A DNA stretch of 64,000 bases, taken from assembly GCF_050624435.1 (NCBI RefSeq), contig NC_134547.1, positions 33,691,419 through 33,755,418 on the forward strand, written 5' to 3'. Made by a program: the position numbers and the translations under genes. Of this stretch, positions 1 through 11,940 are shown piece by piece. Every line of letters starts with the position of its first letter. Positions within the stretch are counted from its first letter, which is position 1. A model generated the notes under the pieces. The model worked only from the letters and a program-made list of their open reading frames with translations, ran no database searches and was not told the DNA's origin. This stretch comes from Tenrec ecaudatus. Its lineage: Eukaryota; Chordata; Mammalia; Afrosoricida; Tenrecidae.

Positions 1-582
1 CTGCAGCCTACAGGGACTTACATCTCTGCTGTGATCATTTTGCTTTCCAAGTTGCTTTTTAGCCTTAATTCCCAGGACTCTCCTGGTGATTATGGAATTT
101 GGTGGTTAACCAATGATTTGAACAAAGATGAGGCTTTAGCTTTCTTCTGCTTACAGCCCGAGACAAACACTGTTGTAGCATGAACTCACTTTAAAAAAAC
201 AAAACAAAACATTAAACTCACAGATTTGGCCCTGGGTAGCTCTTTCAAGAGTGCATTTAACTCTGATCTCTGCTTGCTCTTTTACCAGTCCCCTGTGCCT
301 CCCTCACATGTGGGTAATATGCCGTGTTAGTCGGTGTTTGGGTCTCACTCCTGCAGTTCTCCTGCCGCCAGGATTTCCCTCTTTAATTTTTCGGTGCGTT
401 TTCTGGACCTGAACTGTCATGCCTATCTCCTCTGCCTGGTAAAGTCACAATGCTTCTTTGCCATTTTCTGGAAAGCCAAATCAAAGATGGGGAGCATCCT
501 CAGACCATGAAGCCATGAACTTGACTTTTATCTGTTTCAAGTGTCCCTTGGTGAGAGTAAACTCCTCTGGTGTGCTATTTAA
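1..582. other. No gene recognised
   Basis: I see no coding exon, RNA gene or recognisable repeat here. Short open frames near 458-679 and 570-869 run into the MITE and retrocopy that follow and have no protein-like character. Confidence 0.5.
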
Positions 583-607
583 GAGGGACCTTCAAAAAGT
601 TCATGGG

Positions 608-1532
608 GGAGGAGAAGGCGTTGCAATATGGTGGGCATCCGGAGCTGGAGACCCTCTCAGGGGTCCTCAAACTTTTTAAACAGGGGCCAGTTCACTGTCC
701 CTCAGACCCATTGAAGGACCAGACTATAGTTAAAAAACAAAACAAAACTATGAACAAATTCCTATGCACACTGCACATATCTTATTTTGAAGTAAAAAAC
801 AAAACAGGGCAAAAACACACTGCGGGCCAGATAAATGTCCTAGGCAGGCATGTGGCCCGCGGGCCGTAGTTTGAGGACCCCAGTGGGAAGGGCCGGGTGG
901 CTCCACGCAGCTGCAGTTCACGTGGCAGGTGGAACTCGCCCGGTGGCACAAGACGCCGGCCCAGTGTCAGACCCAGAACATCGTGACCGGTCTGGGCATC
1001 GGGCCCTGGTGCTTGCTACTGATGGCTACACCTTCTACTCGGTGTCCCAGGAGCGTTTCCTAGATGAGTTAGAGGACCCCGAAGCTGCGGGAGCTGGAGC
1101 CATGGCTAGAGCATCAGGCCCCTGATCTGGATGGGCGCCGTGCGTTTCCGCCCTGCCGAGCCCCTCACTCGCTGGGTGATGCTCTATGGTCCTGCAGAAG
1201 ATGAAGCTGCTCGCGGCATAGCTGCCCCAACAAACTTCACGTCATGCCTGAGCCCCAGCAGCTGGAGACGTCTGCAGTCCACCATCGCAAAGGGACGCTG
1301 TCCACCTCATGCTCACCGTGTGGAGTGACAGACCCATCCGGTAGTTTGTTTTCCTTGCTTGATGATTGTGTAACCCCGGTGTTTCCTAAGAGCTCTGACT
1401 GGTTTGCTCCTTTCACACCTCTGGGGTGTGACTGGTATGGGGTGGGAGGTGGCAACTCCTAGCCGTGTTGGAGCCTGATGTGGGGATGATGGGGTCTACT
1501 TGAAAATAATAAACTGAGTCACCTCAAAAAAA
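608..1532 (+). pseudogene. Processed pseudogene of an unrecognised host gene
   Basis: This is a retrocopy. It is bounded by a 14-base direct repeat, AAAAAGTTCATGGG, at 594-607 and 1533-1546. It ends with AATAAA (about 1508) and an A-rich tail at 1526-1537. No intron is apparent. The body is GC-rich, unlike its surroundings, with coding-like pieces in more than one frame; one spans about 885-1124 and reads ...[20 protein letters not shown]. The coding part seems to end before 1240 and the rest looks like 3' UTR. A hAT element (658-882) interrupts the 5' part. The product is probably dead. I do not recognise the parent gene. Confidence 0.7.
658..882. mobile_element. Non-autonomous hAT-type DNA transposon
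   Basis: The left end CAGGGGTCCTCAAACT is matched by AGTTTGAGGACCCC at 868-881, giving terminal inverted repeats of about 14 bases in hAT style. The inside is non-coding and includes a GGCCCGCGGGCC palindrome near the right end. It lies inside the retrocopy at 608-1532 and is therefore younger. I could not see a clean 8-base target duplication, because the right terminus has drifted. It is a different family from the SPIN copy at 27029. Confidence 0.6.
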
Positions 1533-1595
1533 AAAAAGTTCATGGGATATTTCTGAAATCTTTCAATTCTATTTTCCAGAAACGTTTGGAATTTC

Positions 1596-2779
1596 TTCAT
1601 ATTTATCACATCCGATCTTGAATGTTTTCCTATGTCTTATTTATTCAGTGACTTTACTTAACAGAAATTTACTTTCTCACAGTAGAGAAGGCTAGAAGTT
1701 CAAATTCAGGGTGAGGGCTCTCCCTTGGCTCTAAGGACGGTCCTTGTGTCTTTGAGTGAGGCTCTGCTCCTGGGAAATGGCTTGCCCTCTCCTTTCCACA
1801 CTCTGTGCCTTACCTGCTGTTTTTTCTCTTAGAAGAGACTGACTGGAAAGGCACCCAGCATTAATGTTGTCTCATTAACATAACAAAAAACTCATCCTCA
1901 AATGGGGAGATAACTGACCAGACAGAATGCAATCCAATTCACAACCAGGACACCAAGCAGGCCTCCTTCAACAGGTGTAACGCCCCCTCTCAAAAACACT
2001 CCTTGCTGTCCAGTCAATAATGAATCACAGCCACAATGAACAAGGAACAAGACTAACACAGAGTAACTACCCCACAGAGCTATCACTAGGGTAGATGGCA
2101 TGCACCATGGAAATACAGTGTCAGGCACCTTCGTGGAGATCCTGAACCAAACCATATAGAATCCTTAATAATGTCGTTATTACTTAGAATCATAGAATAA
2201 TATGTGATAGAGTTGTAAATTGCTAAATGTAACATTTCTTAAATAACAGGAAGGATAACAAAATTGTTTTATAGATGCGTTCTGCATCTGTTAATCACAA
2301 TACTATTAGTAGCGGAACAGAAGCCTGTTAACAATTTATCCTTTTCCTCTAATTACAATTTCATTCCCATAAAAAGATATGGATATTGGTTCATAAATAC
2401 TACTTACCACAATATTGAAGTGAAAACATCAGGAAATTTGATAAGATCAGTGACTATGGAAACACTCGTATGACACACACACCACATCGCATCACATGTT
2501 TCTAGCCCATACAGATGTAATCACGTCATTTAAAGCATTATTATAATTGGGTGATAGTGACAACTCAGCACAGAATGCAAATTCTCAAAAAGCTTTAGTC
2601 GTGTAACTACATGTAAGCTGAGTTAATAAAATCTGTTTTAGTTATAACTGTCCACAGGAACATGTTTATAAAATATAATTAATTTCAGCTAAAACACTAC
2701 ACAAAATTGAGTAGACACTCATTTTGGTGTCACTCCCTGTGTGGCCTGAACTTCCAAAACTCCTCAGTGATGCCACTGC
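1596..2779. other. No gene recognised; AT-rich towards the right
   Basis: There is no coding exon or RNA gene. The part from 2160 to 2700 is AT-rich, without microsatellites or a repeat I can name. The part from 1860 to 2155 may be an old interspersed repeat but could not be assigned. Confidence 0.4.
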
Positions 2780-2962
2780 TGCCTTATAGAACAGTGGTTA
2801 TGTGTTGGGCTGTGATCTGCATGGCCGACAGTTCAAAACCACCAACAGTTCCTTGGGAGAAAGACTGGGCTTTCCACTCTAGTGAACAGTTACCATCTCA
2901 GAAACCCTTGGGGCCGGGGTGCCTATAAGTCAGCATCGACTTCATGGCCATGAGCTTAGTGT
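2780..2962 (+). repeat. AfroSINE (tRNA-derived SINE)
   Basis: The copy has the tRNA-like head (AGTGGTTATGTGTTGGGCTG) followed by the body motif CAGTTCAAAACCACCA. It ends in the degenerate tail AGTCAGCATCGACTTCATGG. It is in forward orientation, diverged and about full length. Confidence 0.8.
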
Positions 2963-4163
2963 GATCTTGGAATCTTTTTCCTGCAGAATGTTAGCATTTT
3001 CAACGTGTATTTTGAGAGGCACACAACTTAATCCATACGACCTCTATTTAAAAATATTTGTCTTGTTTATAAAATTTTATCAAATTGTGATTTGTTTTGC
3101 TTCAATTGTTTTATCAAACTGCTATCTCTTGGAGAGGTCATATAATCACTTCACTCCCCCACCAGGCCTACACATAATTCCTGGGTTTCTTTTCAAACTT
3201 TCTGAAATTAATGCCTACCCATTTTGAAAACAGCATATCAACCTACGTCCTTGCCCCAGTGGAAGACAGAGGTTATTCTTGTTCTATTTTTGTTCTATGT
3301 GCTATATAATAAGATTCATGAACTCCATGGTATGAGACTCATGAATGGATTGAAAATGAATTCAAGAATTCTGCACCAGTGTTGCTGAACAAAAGAATAT
3401 CAACCACACTGGAGGAAGTGAAACCCTTAGACCAATATTTTCTGGGACATCCCTCCCTCACCATTTGGTACACTGTAATTCATGCTTTTGTTTTCCAAAT
3501 CTTTCATGTTATGAATCCTGATTGTGATGATATAGTTTTATGTCAACTTGGCTGTACCTATAAGGACCTCTCATTCAGGTCACAGCCTGATAATTTTTGT
3601 TTGGGGCTGTAGTTTACTTAATAAACATAAAAGAGATACTGCAAAGACTTTTACCACTGTTTATCCTCCATCTGGGCCTATATCCTTCGATGTAGACTTA
3701 AGCACTCTGATTTACACCACATCAAAATGGCGGTTTTGGCATCACTGACAGACTCAGAGAATGTCCTTTTTAATGTTCTTTGAGTTTGGGAACAAAAACA
3801 AGTCTGAAGGGACAAGATCATGGTTCTTGGCAATGGGACAAGGTTTCCCAATAGAAGCCCTTGCTATCATTGATGAACAAGCATGTGTTCTTCACATCAT
3901 TGCCACCGTGGAAACAATTTCCTGGGCACTAGTTTTTGCACCAATGTAGTTTCCAATTTCCTTGAAACTGCTTCATAATCAGCCCATGATCACTCTGTGT
4001 CCTTTGAACAAATGCATCAAGCTCACCCTGTGATAACGCTATTAGGAATAGTCACTTTCCTGCAGTATGCCTGGCCTACTGCAGACAGAACAGAGAAACG
4101 CAGTGTGGGGTGCATATTTGAATCATTTAGTATCGGACATTGTAAGATAATACAGAGACCAGC
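2963..4163. other. No gene recognised
   Basis: No coding exon is seen. A stretch near 3520-3740 (TTATGTCAACTTGGCTGTACC) resembles the terminal part of the LTR-like repeats found elsewhere in the window but is too diverged to call. Confidence 0.35.
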
Positions 4164-4663
4164 TGTGTTAGTCTGGGTGTTTCAGAGAAGAAAATCCATA
4201 GAAACTCATATACAAGAGATAGTTTTCTATAAAGGAAGTGCACATCAAGAAAACATCCCAACCCAGTGCTTCCCAAGCCCACAAGTCCAACATTAACCCA
4301 TATGTCTGACACCAATCCACAAAGTCCTCCTCCATCTCCCAAAACACACGCAATGAGGAGGAAAGCTGAATCAGTGAGTGTGTAAGCATGTCAGTGCTGG
4401 CAGGGGTCTCCACACGGCTGCTCCAGCACCCAGGACTGCATTGGGGTAGGTCCATGCAGCTTCTCCTAGGGGATGTCTTGCAGGAAGTGAGGATTGCAAG
4501 CTGAATCAGGGAACTGGCTAAGGCAACTGCACCCTGGTCTGACCCTCACAAAGCAAGAGATCAGAGAACGAGAAAGGCGAGACTCACCGAGGCATGCATC
4601 CTTCCACCCTTCAATTAACCCCACATGTGTTTATCAGTCAGGTTGGCACAATTAACTACCTCA
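4164..4663 (+). mobile_element. LTR-like repeat, probable solo LTR fossil
   Basis: It starts TGTGTTAGTCTGGGTG and ends near AATTAACTACCTCA. About 0.5 kb long, it shares its interior with the repeats at 15965-16539, 30776-31284, 51063-51578 and 63755-64000. TG...CA ends and this length suggest a solo LTR of ERVL/MaLR type. No internal retroviral region is present. It is old, judging by divergence between copies. Confidence 0.5.
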
Positions 4664-5224
4664 CCAGCTCTTATATTATATTGCATATGGGTTCAAGAGG
4701 GTATGATCTTCAGGAGAAAACATATACAAAAGGGATACCCAAAGTTAAGGAGCAGTGGGGGCGGGGAGTGTTTCCTACAATATGGACACTCCAGGCCCCA
4801 ATCTTTATTAAGGGCAGGCTTAAATACATTACCTTCATGCAGCCTGCAATGCATGATAGGATTACACAGAGACAGTTCATAATTTGAAGGTTTACAGAGA
4901 AGCATTAACACATCAGCCAAGCTATTCACAGACGGGAGGGGAGGATGAGGCTGGGAACATGAGGTAACTGATAAGTTTGCAGACTGCTGCCTTCTGCAGC
5001 TTTTGTCAGGGAACAGGAGGCAAGTGTTCACTTATCTCAGGCAGGGACATTCTGGCCATTGCTTCATCAGCTCCCATGGCAGAGCCATCAGCATTCTCCC
5101 CTGGGGCACGAACCATGGAAGGTGGTGGTCCTCTCCAGTTTGCCTGAGGAATAAACAACTTTCCCCAAGAGAACACCATGTTTGGTTTGATTCGAAAAGC
5201 AGTTTGGTTTAAAAGTACACTGTT
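4664..5224. other. No gene recognised; possible old repeat
   Basis: Read on the minus strand, 4730-5170 carries an AATAAAGATTGG motif and could be part of an old LTR-type repeat, but the ends are not visible. No coding exon is seen. Confidence 0.3.
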
Positions 5225-6240
5225 TCATTTAGTGTGTAGATCTTTGCTTGATTTTCTATTTTAAACAGTGGTCTCATACAATATCTGTCCTTTTGTGCTT
5301 GACTTTATTTCATTTAGTACAATGCTCTCCAGGTCCATCGTGTCACGAGATGTTTCACAGAGTCCTCATTTTTCGTTAATGTTGCATAGTATCCCATGGT
5401 GTAGGTACCCAGCTTATTTACCCATTCTTCCAGTGACTGGCATTTAGATTGTGTCCATCTTTCTTCTATTGTGAGTAGTACTGCAATAAATGTGGGTGTC
5501 CATGTATCAGAGTATTTTATGGCTCTTATTTAAAATTTTTTATAAATTATTTTCTTGGGGGCTCACACAACTTTTATCACAATCTACACATATATCCATT
5601 GTGTCGAGCACATTTGTACATTTGTTGCCATCATCATTCTCAAAACATTTGCTTTCTACTTGAGCCCTTGTTATCAACTCTTCATTTTCCCCTCCTTCCC
5701 CGCCCCCATCCCTTACTAACCCTTGATAATTTATAAATTATTATTATTATGTCATGTCTTACACTCTCCCATGTCTCCTTTCACCCACTTTTCTGTTGTA
5801 ATTGGCTTCCCTTTTCTCCCCCACCTCCCCCTTCCTTTCTAGTATCTCTACTCTCATTATTGGTCTTGAGGGGTTTATCTGTTCTGGATTCCCTGTGTTT
5901 CCAGCTCTGATCTGTACCAGTGTACATCCTCTGGCCTAGTATGGCTCTTATTTCTTATAAGCTTCAAAAGACTTCAACAAAAGTTTGAAAAGAGAACTCA
6001 CAGACAGTGGGAACTTTTGGGAAATGCCATACCGGACAAGGGACTAATTTCTAAATTCTTTAGAAAGCTTCAGCACCTCAACAAGAAAAAGGCTCATAAT
6101 ACAATGAAAAATGGGCAGAGGATATGAACAGACAGTTCACCAATGAAGACAGTCAGGCAGCCAACAAACGTGAAGACATACTTGCTCATGACCAATAGCC
6201 ACTGGAGCAGTGATGAGATTCAAATAATTTAACAGCTCGT
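5225..6240 (+). mobile_element. L1 LINE fragment with a younger insertion
   Basis: The right part (5954-6235) matches the end of mammalian L1 ORF2 in sense: a stretch like GGACTAATTTCTAAATTCTT followed by AGAAAGCTTCAGCACCTCAA and ATGGGCAGAGGATATGAACA. The left part (about 5225-5530) carries the common L1-linked sequence CCAGGTCCATCGTGTCACGA through TGCAATAAATGTGGGTGTCC. A retroposon on the minus strand (5532-5939) splits it. The reading frame is not open. Confidence 0.65.
5532..5939 (-). mobile_element. 5'-truncated L1-type retroposon copy, with target duplication
   Basis: The 14-base direct repeat TATGGCTCTTATTT lies at 5518-5531 and 5940-5953. The insert is the 3' end, in reverse, of the family described at 8188-10130. 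The terminal TTTTATT...GGGGGCTCAC, the CACATTTGTACATTTGTTGCC block and the reversed G-rich tract (CCCCTCCTTCCCCGCCCC) are all visible. It inserted into an older L1 fragment. Confidence 0.8.
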
Positions 6241-7465
6241 TTCCCTCCCCTGATGACCATTTTCAGCAAGAAAAATATTTACTGAAAGGTAGTTTATTAT
6301 TTCATACAGTTAATACTTAAGAAGGAACAATAAGAGAAGTACACAAAACAAGATTGCTATAAGAGTTTTAAAAATATTAATGAAAATATTAAATGATGCC
6401 TGACCCAAAACAATAGAATTGTCATTTAAGCTATTTCTGTATTGTTTATTGATTGGCGTCCTCACTTGCAATATTTCTCACTTTTTGCTGAGCAACATCA
6501 GGGGTGTGACGCATCCTGAACCACCTTTCACGGCAGGAGTAGGAGCCCATTCCGTTAGAGGTAGGCCAATCAGACAACGGTCGTGTTTTCTCTGAAAATA
6601 CTATGTTCATCTTTAAAAAGCCTCTTCCCGCTTCTGCTGAACGTAGAGTGGTTGTTCTGACAACATTGTTAGCTCTTTGAACACCTTCAGGAGTTTCATA
6701 ATTCAATCATAATGTCTCTCCGGAATTTGGGACATAACACAAAGCTGAAACGAAGGACAATGTGCCATCCTCTGGTTGCTTGGCACATTTTCTCGTTATG
6801 TTATATACATGTTTACTGGAGAAACACACACAAGGTACAAAAATGTACTTCATCAAAATTATAGATCGTTTTATGAAATGAATACTACAAGCATAGGTCT
6901 ATCTAATTTTTATACCTATAGACATAATTAGCATTACTATCGGCACTTAAAATATGCTGTTCTGCAGATGAGTGTTAAAAAATAGGAATATGAATTTGTG
7001 ATTTCCACATTGGGCTGCTGCCCAACTGCCCTTGCCCACCTTAGAACCATGTCATCAACTGGTTCACAGAACTCGAGAAAATTAGGTATCAGTTCTGCTT
7101 TATCCGAGCTTACTGGATGAATCCCACCACTACATGGGAGAGATACAAATTAAAGCAATGAAGAGATAGCATCTCTTCACAGCATTGATAGCAAAGTTCA
7201 CAAATAAAATCAGAAAACACCAAATGCTGGAGACACTGAAATGCTGTGCTACTTGTGTGGTCGCTGCTTGTGCACTGCTGCAGGTGCAATGGCACACCAC
7301 TGTGGCGAGCAGCACGGTTCTTCCTCGCTACAACCCTCTACTGGGGACTAATCCTCAGGGAGCTGTGGTTTTGATGGGACCATTGATTCCTGGAGGCAGC
7401 ACAATGAGATGAGGCAGGTGCGGCTCTGGAAGACCTGCATGGGACCACACACTCACTGCCTACAG
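6241..7465. other. Repeat-poor stretch; one unrecognised minus-strand open frame
   Basis: No repeat family is recognised. On the minus strand, 6706 to 6446 is open for 86 codons (ending ...RNIASEDANQ and a stop) and the frame reads back through about 6840 with one stop. I do not recognise the protein, and no splice signals or second exon were found. It is most likely chance or a very old exon or pseudogene. Confidence 0.3.
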
Positions 7466-7549
7466 GGCACATTTCTCTCTCTCTCTCTCTCAGTGCCCAC
7501 GTTTCTCTCTCTCTCAGTGCCCACATTTCTCTCTCTCTCTCTCAGTGCC
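7466..7549 (+). repeat. Short tandem repeat of CT-runs spaced by CAGTGCC
   Basis: Three imperfect units of about 25-35 bases each have a CACRTTTCTC start, a CT run and then CAGTGCC(CAC). They differ mainly in the length of the CT run. Confidence 0.8.
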
Positions 7550-7705
7550 ATCCAGTTAATCCTGACTCAGCGTGTCCCTGTAGGACAGTGTAGAGCTGCC
7601 CCCTGGGGGTTCCACGATTGTTACTCGTTACAGGAATAGAAAGCCTCATCTTTCTCGCACGGAGCCACATGGTTAAACATCCTTTCTTTGAAATCACCCT
7701 GGGCG
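7545..7705 (-). repeat. AfroSINE, reverse orientation
   Basis: The sequence GTGCCATCCAGTTAATCCTG is followed by GTAGGACAGTGTAGAGCTGC and AGAAAGCCTCATCTTTCTC, the usual body in reverse. The tRNA-like head side is lost. Confidence 0.75.
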
Positions 7706-8173
7706 TGTATGAACTTGAGCCCTAGTAGCAGCACTGATGTGCTTACGCTCCTAGGTGTAGCGCTCGCATCAGTGCCTGGCAGACAGGGACGGCCATACAA
7801 GGATTAGGCTCTTCCTTTCCTCTGTCTGACGAGGCGACTGTATTGTAAAATACCTCCCATCTTCAGGAAAGGTATGATAAATAAGCCACGCTTGCCTTCC
7901 AGGCAAGAGGTACTTGTTTGTTATTGCCAACAATTCAGGCTCTGGGGATAAGAAAGCACCAAAGCTTATTGGGAAAGGAAAAAATAGAATGCATTTGAGG
8001 CAATTAAAACATCTTTCAGGAAAACAGGGAGGAAGGAAAACTTGCTTTAGAGGAGGGAGATTACCAGGGGGGCACCCAGGCTCTTGGGAAAACTATCAAA
8101 GAAGGGATCTTGCTTGAGAAAACCAAGGCTTTGATCTAGCAAAGGTCTTTAAGAGACCCCATGTAAGTGCTCA
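7706..8173. other. No gene recognised
   Basis: No exon, RNA gene or nameable repeat is seen in this short interval. Confidence 0.4.
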
Positions 8174-8187
8174 AAATGGCCATGACA

Positions 8188-10130
8188 CATGAAGCAGGGA
8201 ATCAATAGAGAGGTCTGAGGGGCCAGCCCCAATCTCAACTACGTGGACAGCCCCGTTTCCCGCAGAAAAATTCATTTCAGAGGACAGCACTGAAGCTACA
8301 GCTTCAGGGAGAGGGACATGTCTGATCAGAGCACACAGGAGCAAATGAAGGAGGAGGAAGAGAGAGTGGAGCATATCCTGGTCCACCAGGCCTTCAGGAA
8401 AATATCCCCCTGCTCAGAGGAGCCAATGCACAGAGAGGACCATATGGCCGGCCCCACACGAGACATGACATCCCTCACTGACCCATAGCCCTATGTGGGA
8501 CAACACTGGAGACACAGTGTAGGAATGGTGCCCCATCTGACCCCACCACACCTAGGGCAAACACTAAGGGCATACAACAGAACAGCAAGGAGAGCAGAGC
8601 AAGGAAGTCCGGAGGGAGTGCCAAAAATAGACTTTGGGGCCAGGTTGTGGCACCCCATCAGACTCAACCAGAAAACATTCCTAAACGTCAACAAACAGAC
8701 CTTGAACTATTTACAGGCTTTTTTTTTTGGTCATTTTTTGTTGTTTTATTTTGTTGCTTTATTTTGCTCTGTCTTGTGTTTTGTGCATATTATTATCTCT
8801 GCAGGTCTTATCTACATAAGATAAATAGGATACACAATCTGGAGGAGAAAACAATGGGACTGACAATTGTGGGAGAGGGGACTGACAAACCTGGGAGAGG
8901 GGCCTGGATGAGAGGAAGTGGGTGTTAACAAACCCAGGGACAAGGGAACAACAAGTGATCTAAAGGCAATGGCGAGGAGGGTGTAGGAAGCCTGGTAGGG
9001 CTTGATCAAGGACAATGTAACCAAGAGGAATTACTGAATCCCAAATGAAGACTGAGCATGATCGTGGGACCAGAGGAAAGTAAAAGGAAATAGGGGAAAA
9101 AAGCTAGGAGGCAAAGGGCATTTATAGAGATCTATATATCGGTATGCACATATGCAAATATTTATAGATTTAGTATTAAAGTAGCAGATGGACATTGGGC
9201 CTCTACTCAAGAACTCCTTCAATGCAAGAATATTTTGTTCTATTAAACTGGCATTCTATGATGCTCACCTTCCCAACATGATCGCTGAAAACAAAGCGGG
9301 TGCATAAGCAAATGTGGTGAAGAAAGTTGATGGTGCCCAGCTGTCAAAAGATATAGCATCTGGGGTCTTAAAGTTTTGAAGATAAACAAGCAGCCATCTA
9401 GCTCAGAAACAATAAAACCCACATGCAAGAAGCACACCAGCCTGTGTGATCATGAGGTGTCGATGGGATCAAGTATCAGGCATCAAGGAACAAAAAATAA
9501 TATCACTGTGAATGAGGAGGAGTGCAAAGGAGACCCAAAGCTCATCTGCAGACAACTGGACATCCCCTTACAGAAGGGTCACAGGGAGGAGACGAGCCAG
9601 AACAGTGCAGTGTAGCAATGATGAAACATACAAGTTTCCTATCATGATCCCACCACTATCATGATCCCAATTTTACCTTACAAATCTGGCTAGACCAGAG
9701 GATATACACTGGTACAAATAAGAACTGGAAACACAGGGAATCCAGAACAGATGAACCCCTCAGGCCCAGTTGGTGAGAGTGACTATACCAGAAGGGTAAG
9801 GGGAATGTGGGGTTGAAGGGGGGAACCAATCACAAGGATCTACATATAACCTCCTCCCTGGGGGACGGACAACAGAAAAGTTGGTGAAAGGAGACGTCGG
9901 ACAGTGTAAAACATGACAAAATAATAATATTTTATAAATCATCAAGGGTTCATGAGGGAGGGAGACAGAAAGGGAGGGGAAAAATGAAGAGCTGATGCCA
10001 AAGGCTCAAGTAGAAGGAAAATGTTTTGAGAATGATGATGGCAACAAATGTACAAATGTGCTTGACACCATGCATGTATGTATGGATTGTGGTAAGTGTT
10101 GTATGAATCCTTAATAAAATGATTTTTTTT
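8188..10130 (+). mobile_element. Full-length non-coding L1-mobilised retroposon, copy 1
   Basis: The element is flanked by a 14-base direct repeat: AAATGGCCATGACA (8174-8187) and AAATGGTCATAACA (10131-10144), differing at two positions. The target resembles the L1 endonuclease site. Its head starts at nearly the same base as copy 2 (18901), so this looks like a true 5' end and not random truncation. Its 3' part has the G-rich polypurine tract typical of L1 3' UTRs (near 9955-9985) and ends CCTTAATAAAATGA plus a T/A-rich tail. There is no long open frame and no reverse-transcriptase-like sequence. It was probably moved by L1 proteins supplied by other copies. Confidence 0.75.
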
Positions 10131-10144
10131 AAATGGTCATAACA

Positions 10145-11867
10145 GACCACCCATTGAAGGACTTCCCAAGTCCCATGTCCAGACCATGCCAGGCTTACTC
10201 TCTTTCCTTTGGTTTGAAAGGCTAAATGTTTTAAGGTCCAAAAGATACCTCATCTCGAACATAGCTTAAAGAGAATTTTATTAAGTCACATCATCCGGAT
10301 GAGGGAGGCCACCAACACAGGTTGAAATGGCATCGGAGGGCCCTTGAGACATCAAGCGTTAAGAAGGGCAGGAAAGGCAACAGTCTCAAAAGCGTGATTG
10401 GTGGCAGATCAATGCATCACAGTTAGAGGTGGGACTACAGAAGCAGGCCTGGGACCACGATTGGGACACATACATTGTTAGACAGAGGGTTTATGAGATT
10501 GCTCCAGGGTCTTCCAGCCAAGACACTCAGGGCCCAACTGATAGGGCCTGACTCATGACTATGCGACCCCTTGTACTGCCCCCGTACGGTGACCTCAATC
10601 AAGGACAAAGCATTCAAGGGAGGCTTCATTTATGTGGGGGTTCATCCCTCCTTAGCCTTTGTAGCCCTTTGCAAACCAAGGTGCTCAGAATTGAAGCTCT
10701 TTTACACACGTGTGCTGAGCAAAACAGAAGTGCACCTGCTAGTTCAGAGCCCAGCACAGTGTCTTGAAATGGTAGGGCAGGTTCAGCTTGGCACCTTGAA
10801 ACCCTGGTACCTGGGGCCCATGACATTGGGCAGACTCTATTGACAGCTGCTTCAAAAAGCCTGTCTTCTGGCTGACATGGATGACCTTGCTGCAGGCAAT
10901 GTGCAGATCAGGGCCTCGTCACTGCACTGCCTGGTACTTTGGGGATCATACTGTATCAGCTTCACTTAGTTGACATCCCCTCAAATGGGCCGCTTGGGGG
11001 ACCCAGCAAGATAAAGAAGGCAGAAGATAGATGCTCAAGCCACTGGGGCAGGGTTTTCCAAAAGTTATTGATCTCAGAATATTTCTTTTACATTAAAGTT
11101 CAGTACAGATGTGAGTGTGTAGATATAAAATTATAACAAAAGTTTGTGAAACAAAACTTACCCTTACCGTGGGGAATGCATTCATATTCCCTCCACTGAT
11201 TCATTCTGTTTTACTTTTTAACTTTTTATTGAGACCCACTGAACTGATGTTATGATCCACTAATAGGCTCTCACTCATGTTTTAACAATCATTAGTGTTT
11301 GTCTGTTTGGCCCTCAACCCCCATCCCTTGCCCATTTCCTCTTCATCTTTCCCCATTTCTTTGAGTCTAGTTTTCTCAGCCTTGAGCTCAGCTGCCCAGT
11401 TGCCCCTCTATAGTGACAGAATGAATGTCTAATTATTCAACACATCTCATTAGCAGGCAGCACTGACAAAGGGGGATGGTGTGGGCAAAAGTGATCCCCT
11501 AGTATCAGGGTACAGAGAAGCAACCCAGAGGGCATCACACACAGCAAAGTCAAATAGCGGCCACATATGGCTCAGCAGAGAGGAATGAAGTAAGAAGGAA
11601 GGTAGTAGGAGGAATATGGGACAACCTGGAGTACTCCGCTTTAGAGAACTGCCCTGGGTCTGCTCTGCTCAGCTCTGAGGCTAGGCTGGAGGCAGGGAGC
11701 CCTCTCTGAGAAGGGCCTGAGCACAAGAGAAATCAGGGCTGGTTGAGCTCAGTCCTTCTGTAGACTATGAGCTTCCAGGGCAGAAGTAGAGCTACGGTCA
11801 TCTCTACAGGCCCAGGTCTAGGCCACGGTAAGCCAGAATCCCAACTCCCAAAATTTACACACCATCA
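10145..11867. other. No gene recognised
   Basis: I looked for a gene at 10555-10843 because two overlapping frames are open there, but neither resembles a protein family I know and no splice sites support them. The AT-rich part at 11200-11400 may be an old L1 fragment. Confidence 0.35.
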
Positions 11868-11868
11868 T

Positions 11869-11936
<68 letters not shown>
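11868..11936 (+). repeat. (TTTC)n microsatellite
   Basis: An almost perfect run of about 17 tetranucleotide units. The Lys/Glu-repeat reading frame on the other strand is purely a product of this repeat. Confidence 0.97.

Positions 11937-11940
<4 letters not shown>

Larger units (their letters stand above)
583..1595 (+). mobile_element. Mariner-type MITE, split by a retrocopy
   Basis: The left part (583-607) reads GAGGGACCTTCAAAAAG then TTCATGG, the terminal repeat typical of short mammalian mariner-derived elements. The right part (1547 to about 1595) ends with TTTTCCAGAAACGTTTGGAA, an imperfect inverted partner. Removing the insertion between them leaves about 74 bases, close to the 67-base MITE at 34719-34785, whose ends are similar. 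The processed pseudogene at 608-1532 interrupts it. Confidence 0.5.

Noticed and set aside
2780-2860. tRNA gene
   Set aside because: The tRNA-like heads belong to AfroSINEs; no full cloverleaf with intact A and B boxes and acceptor stem was seen here or in other copies.
10555-10843. Possible retrocopy or exon
   Set aside because: Two overlapping frames look mildly protein-like, but there is no A-tail, target duplication or recognisable motif.
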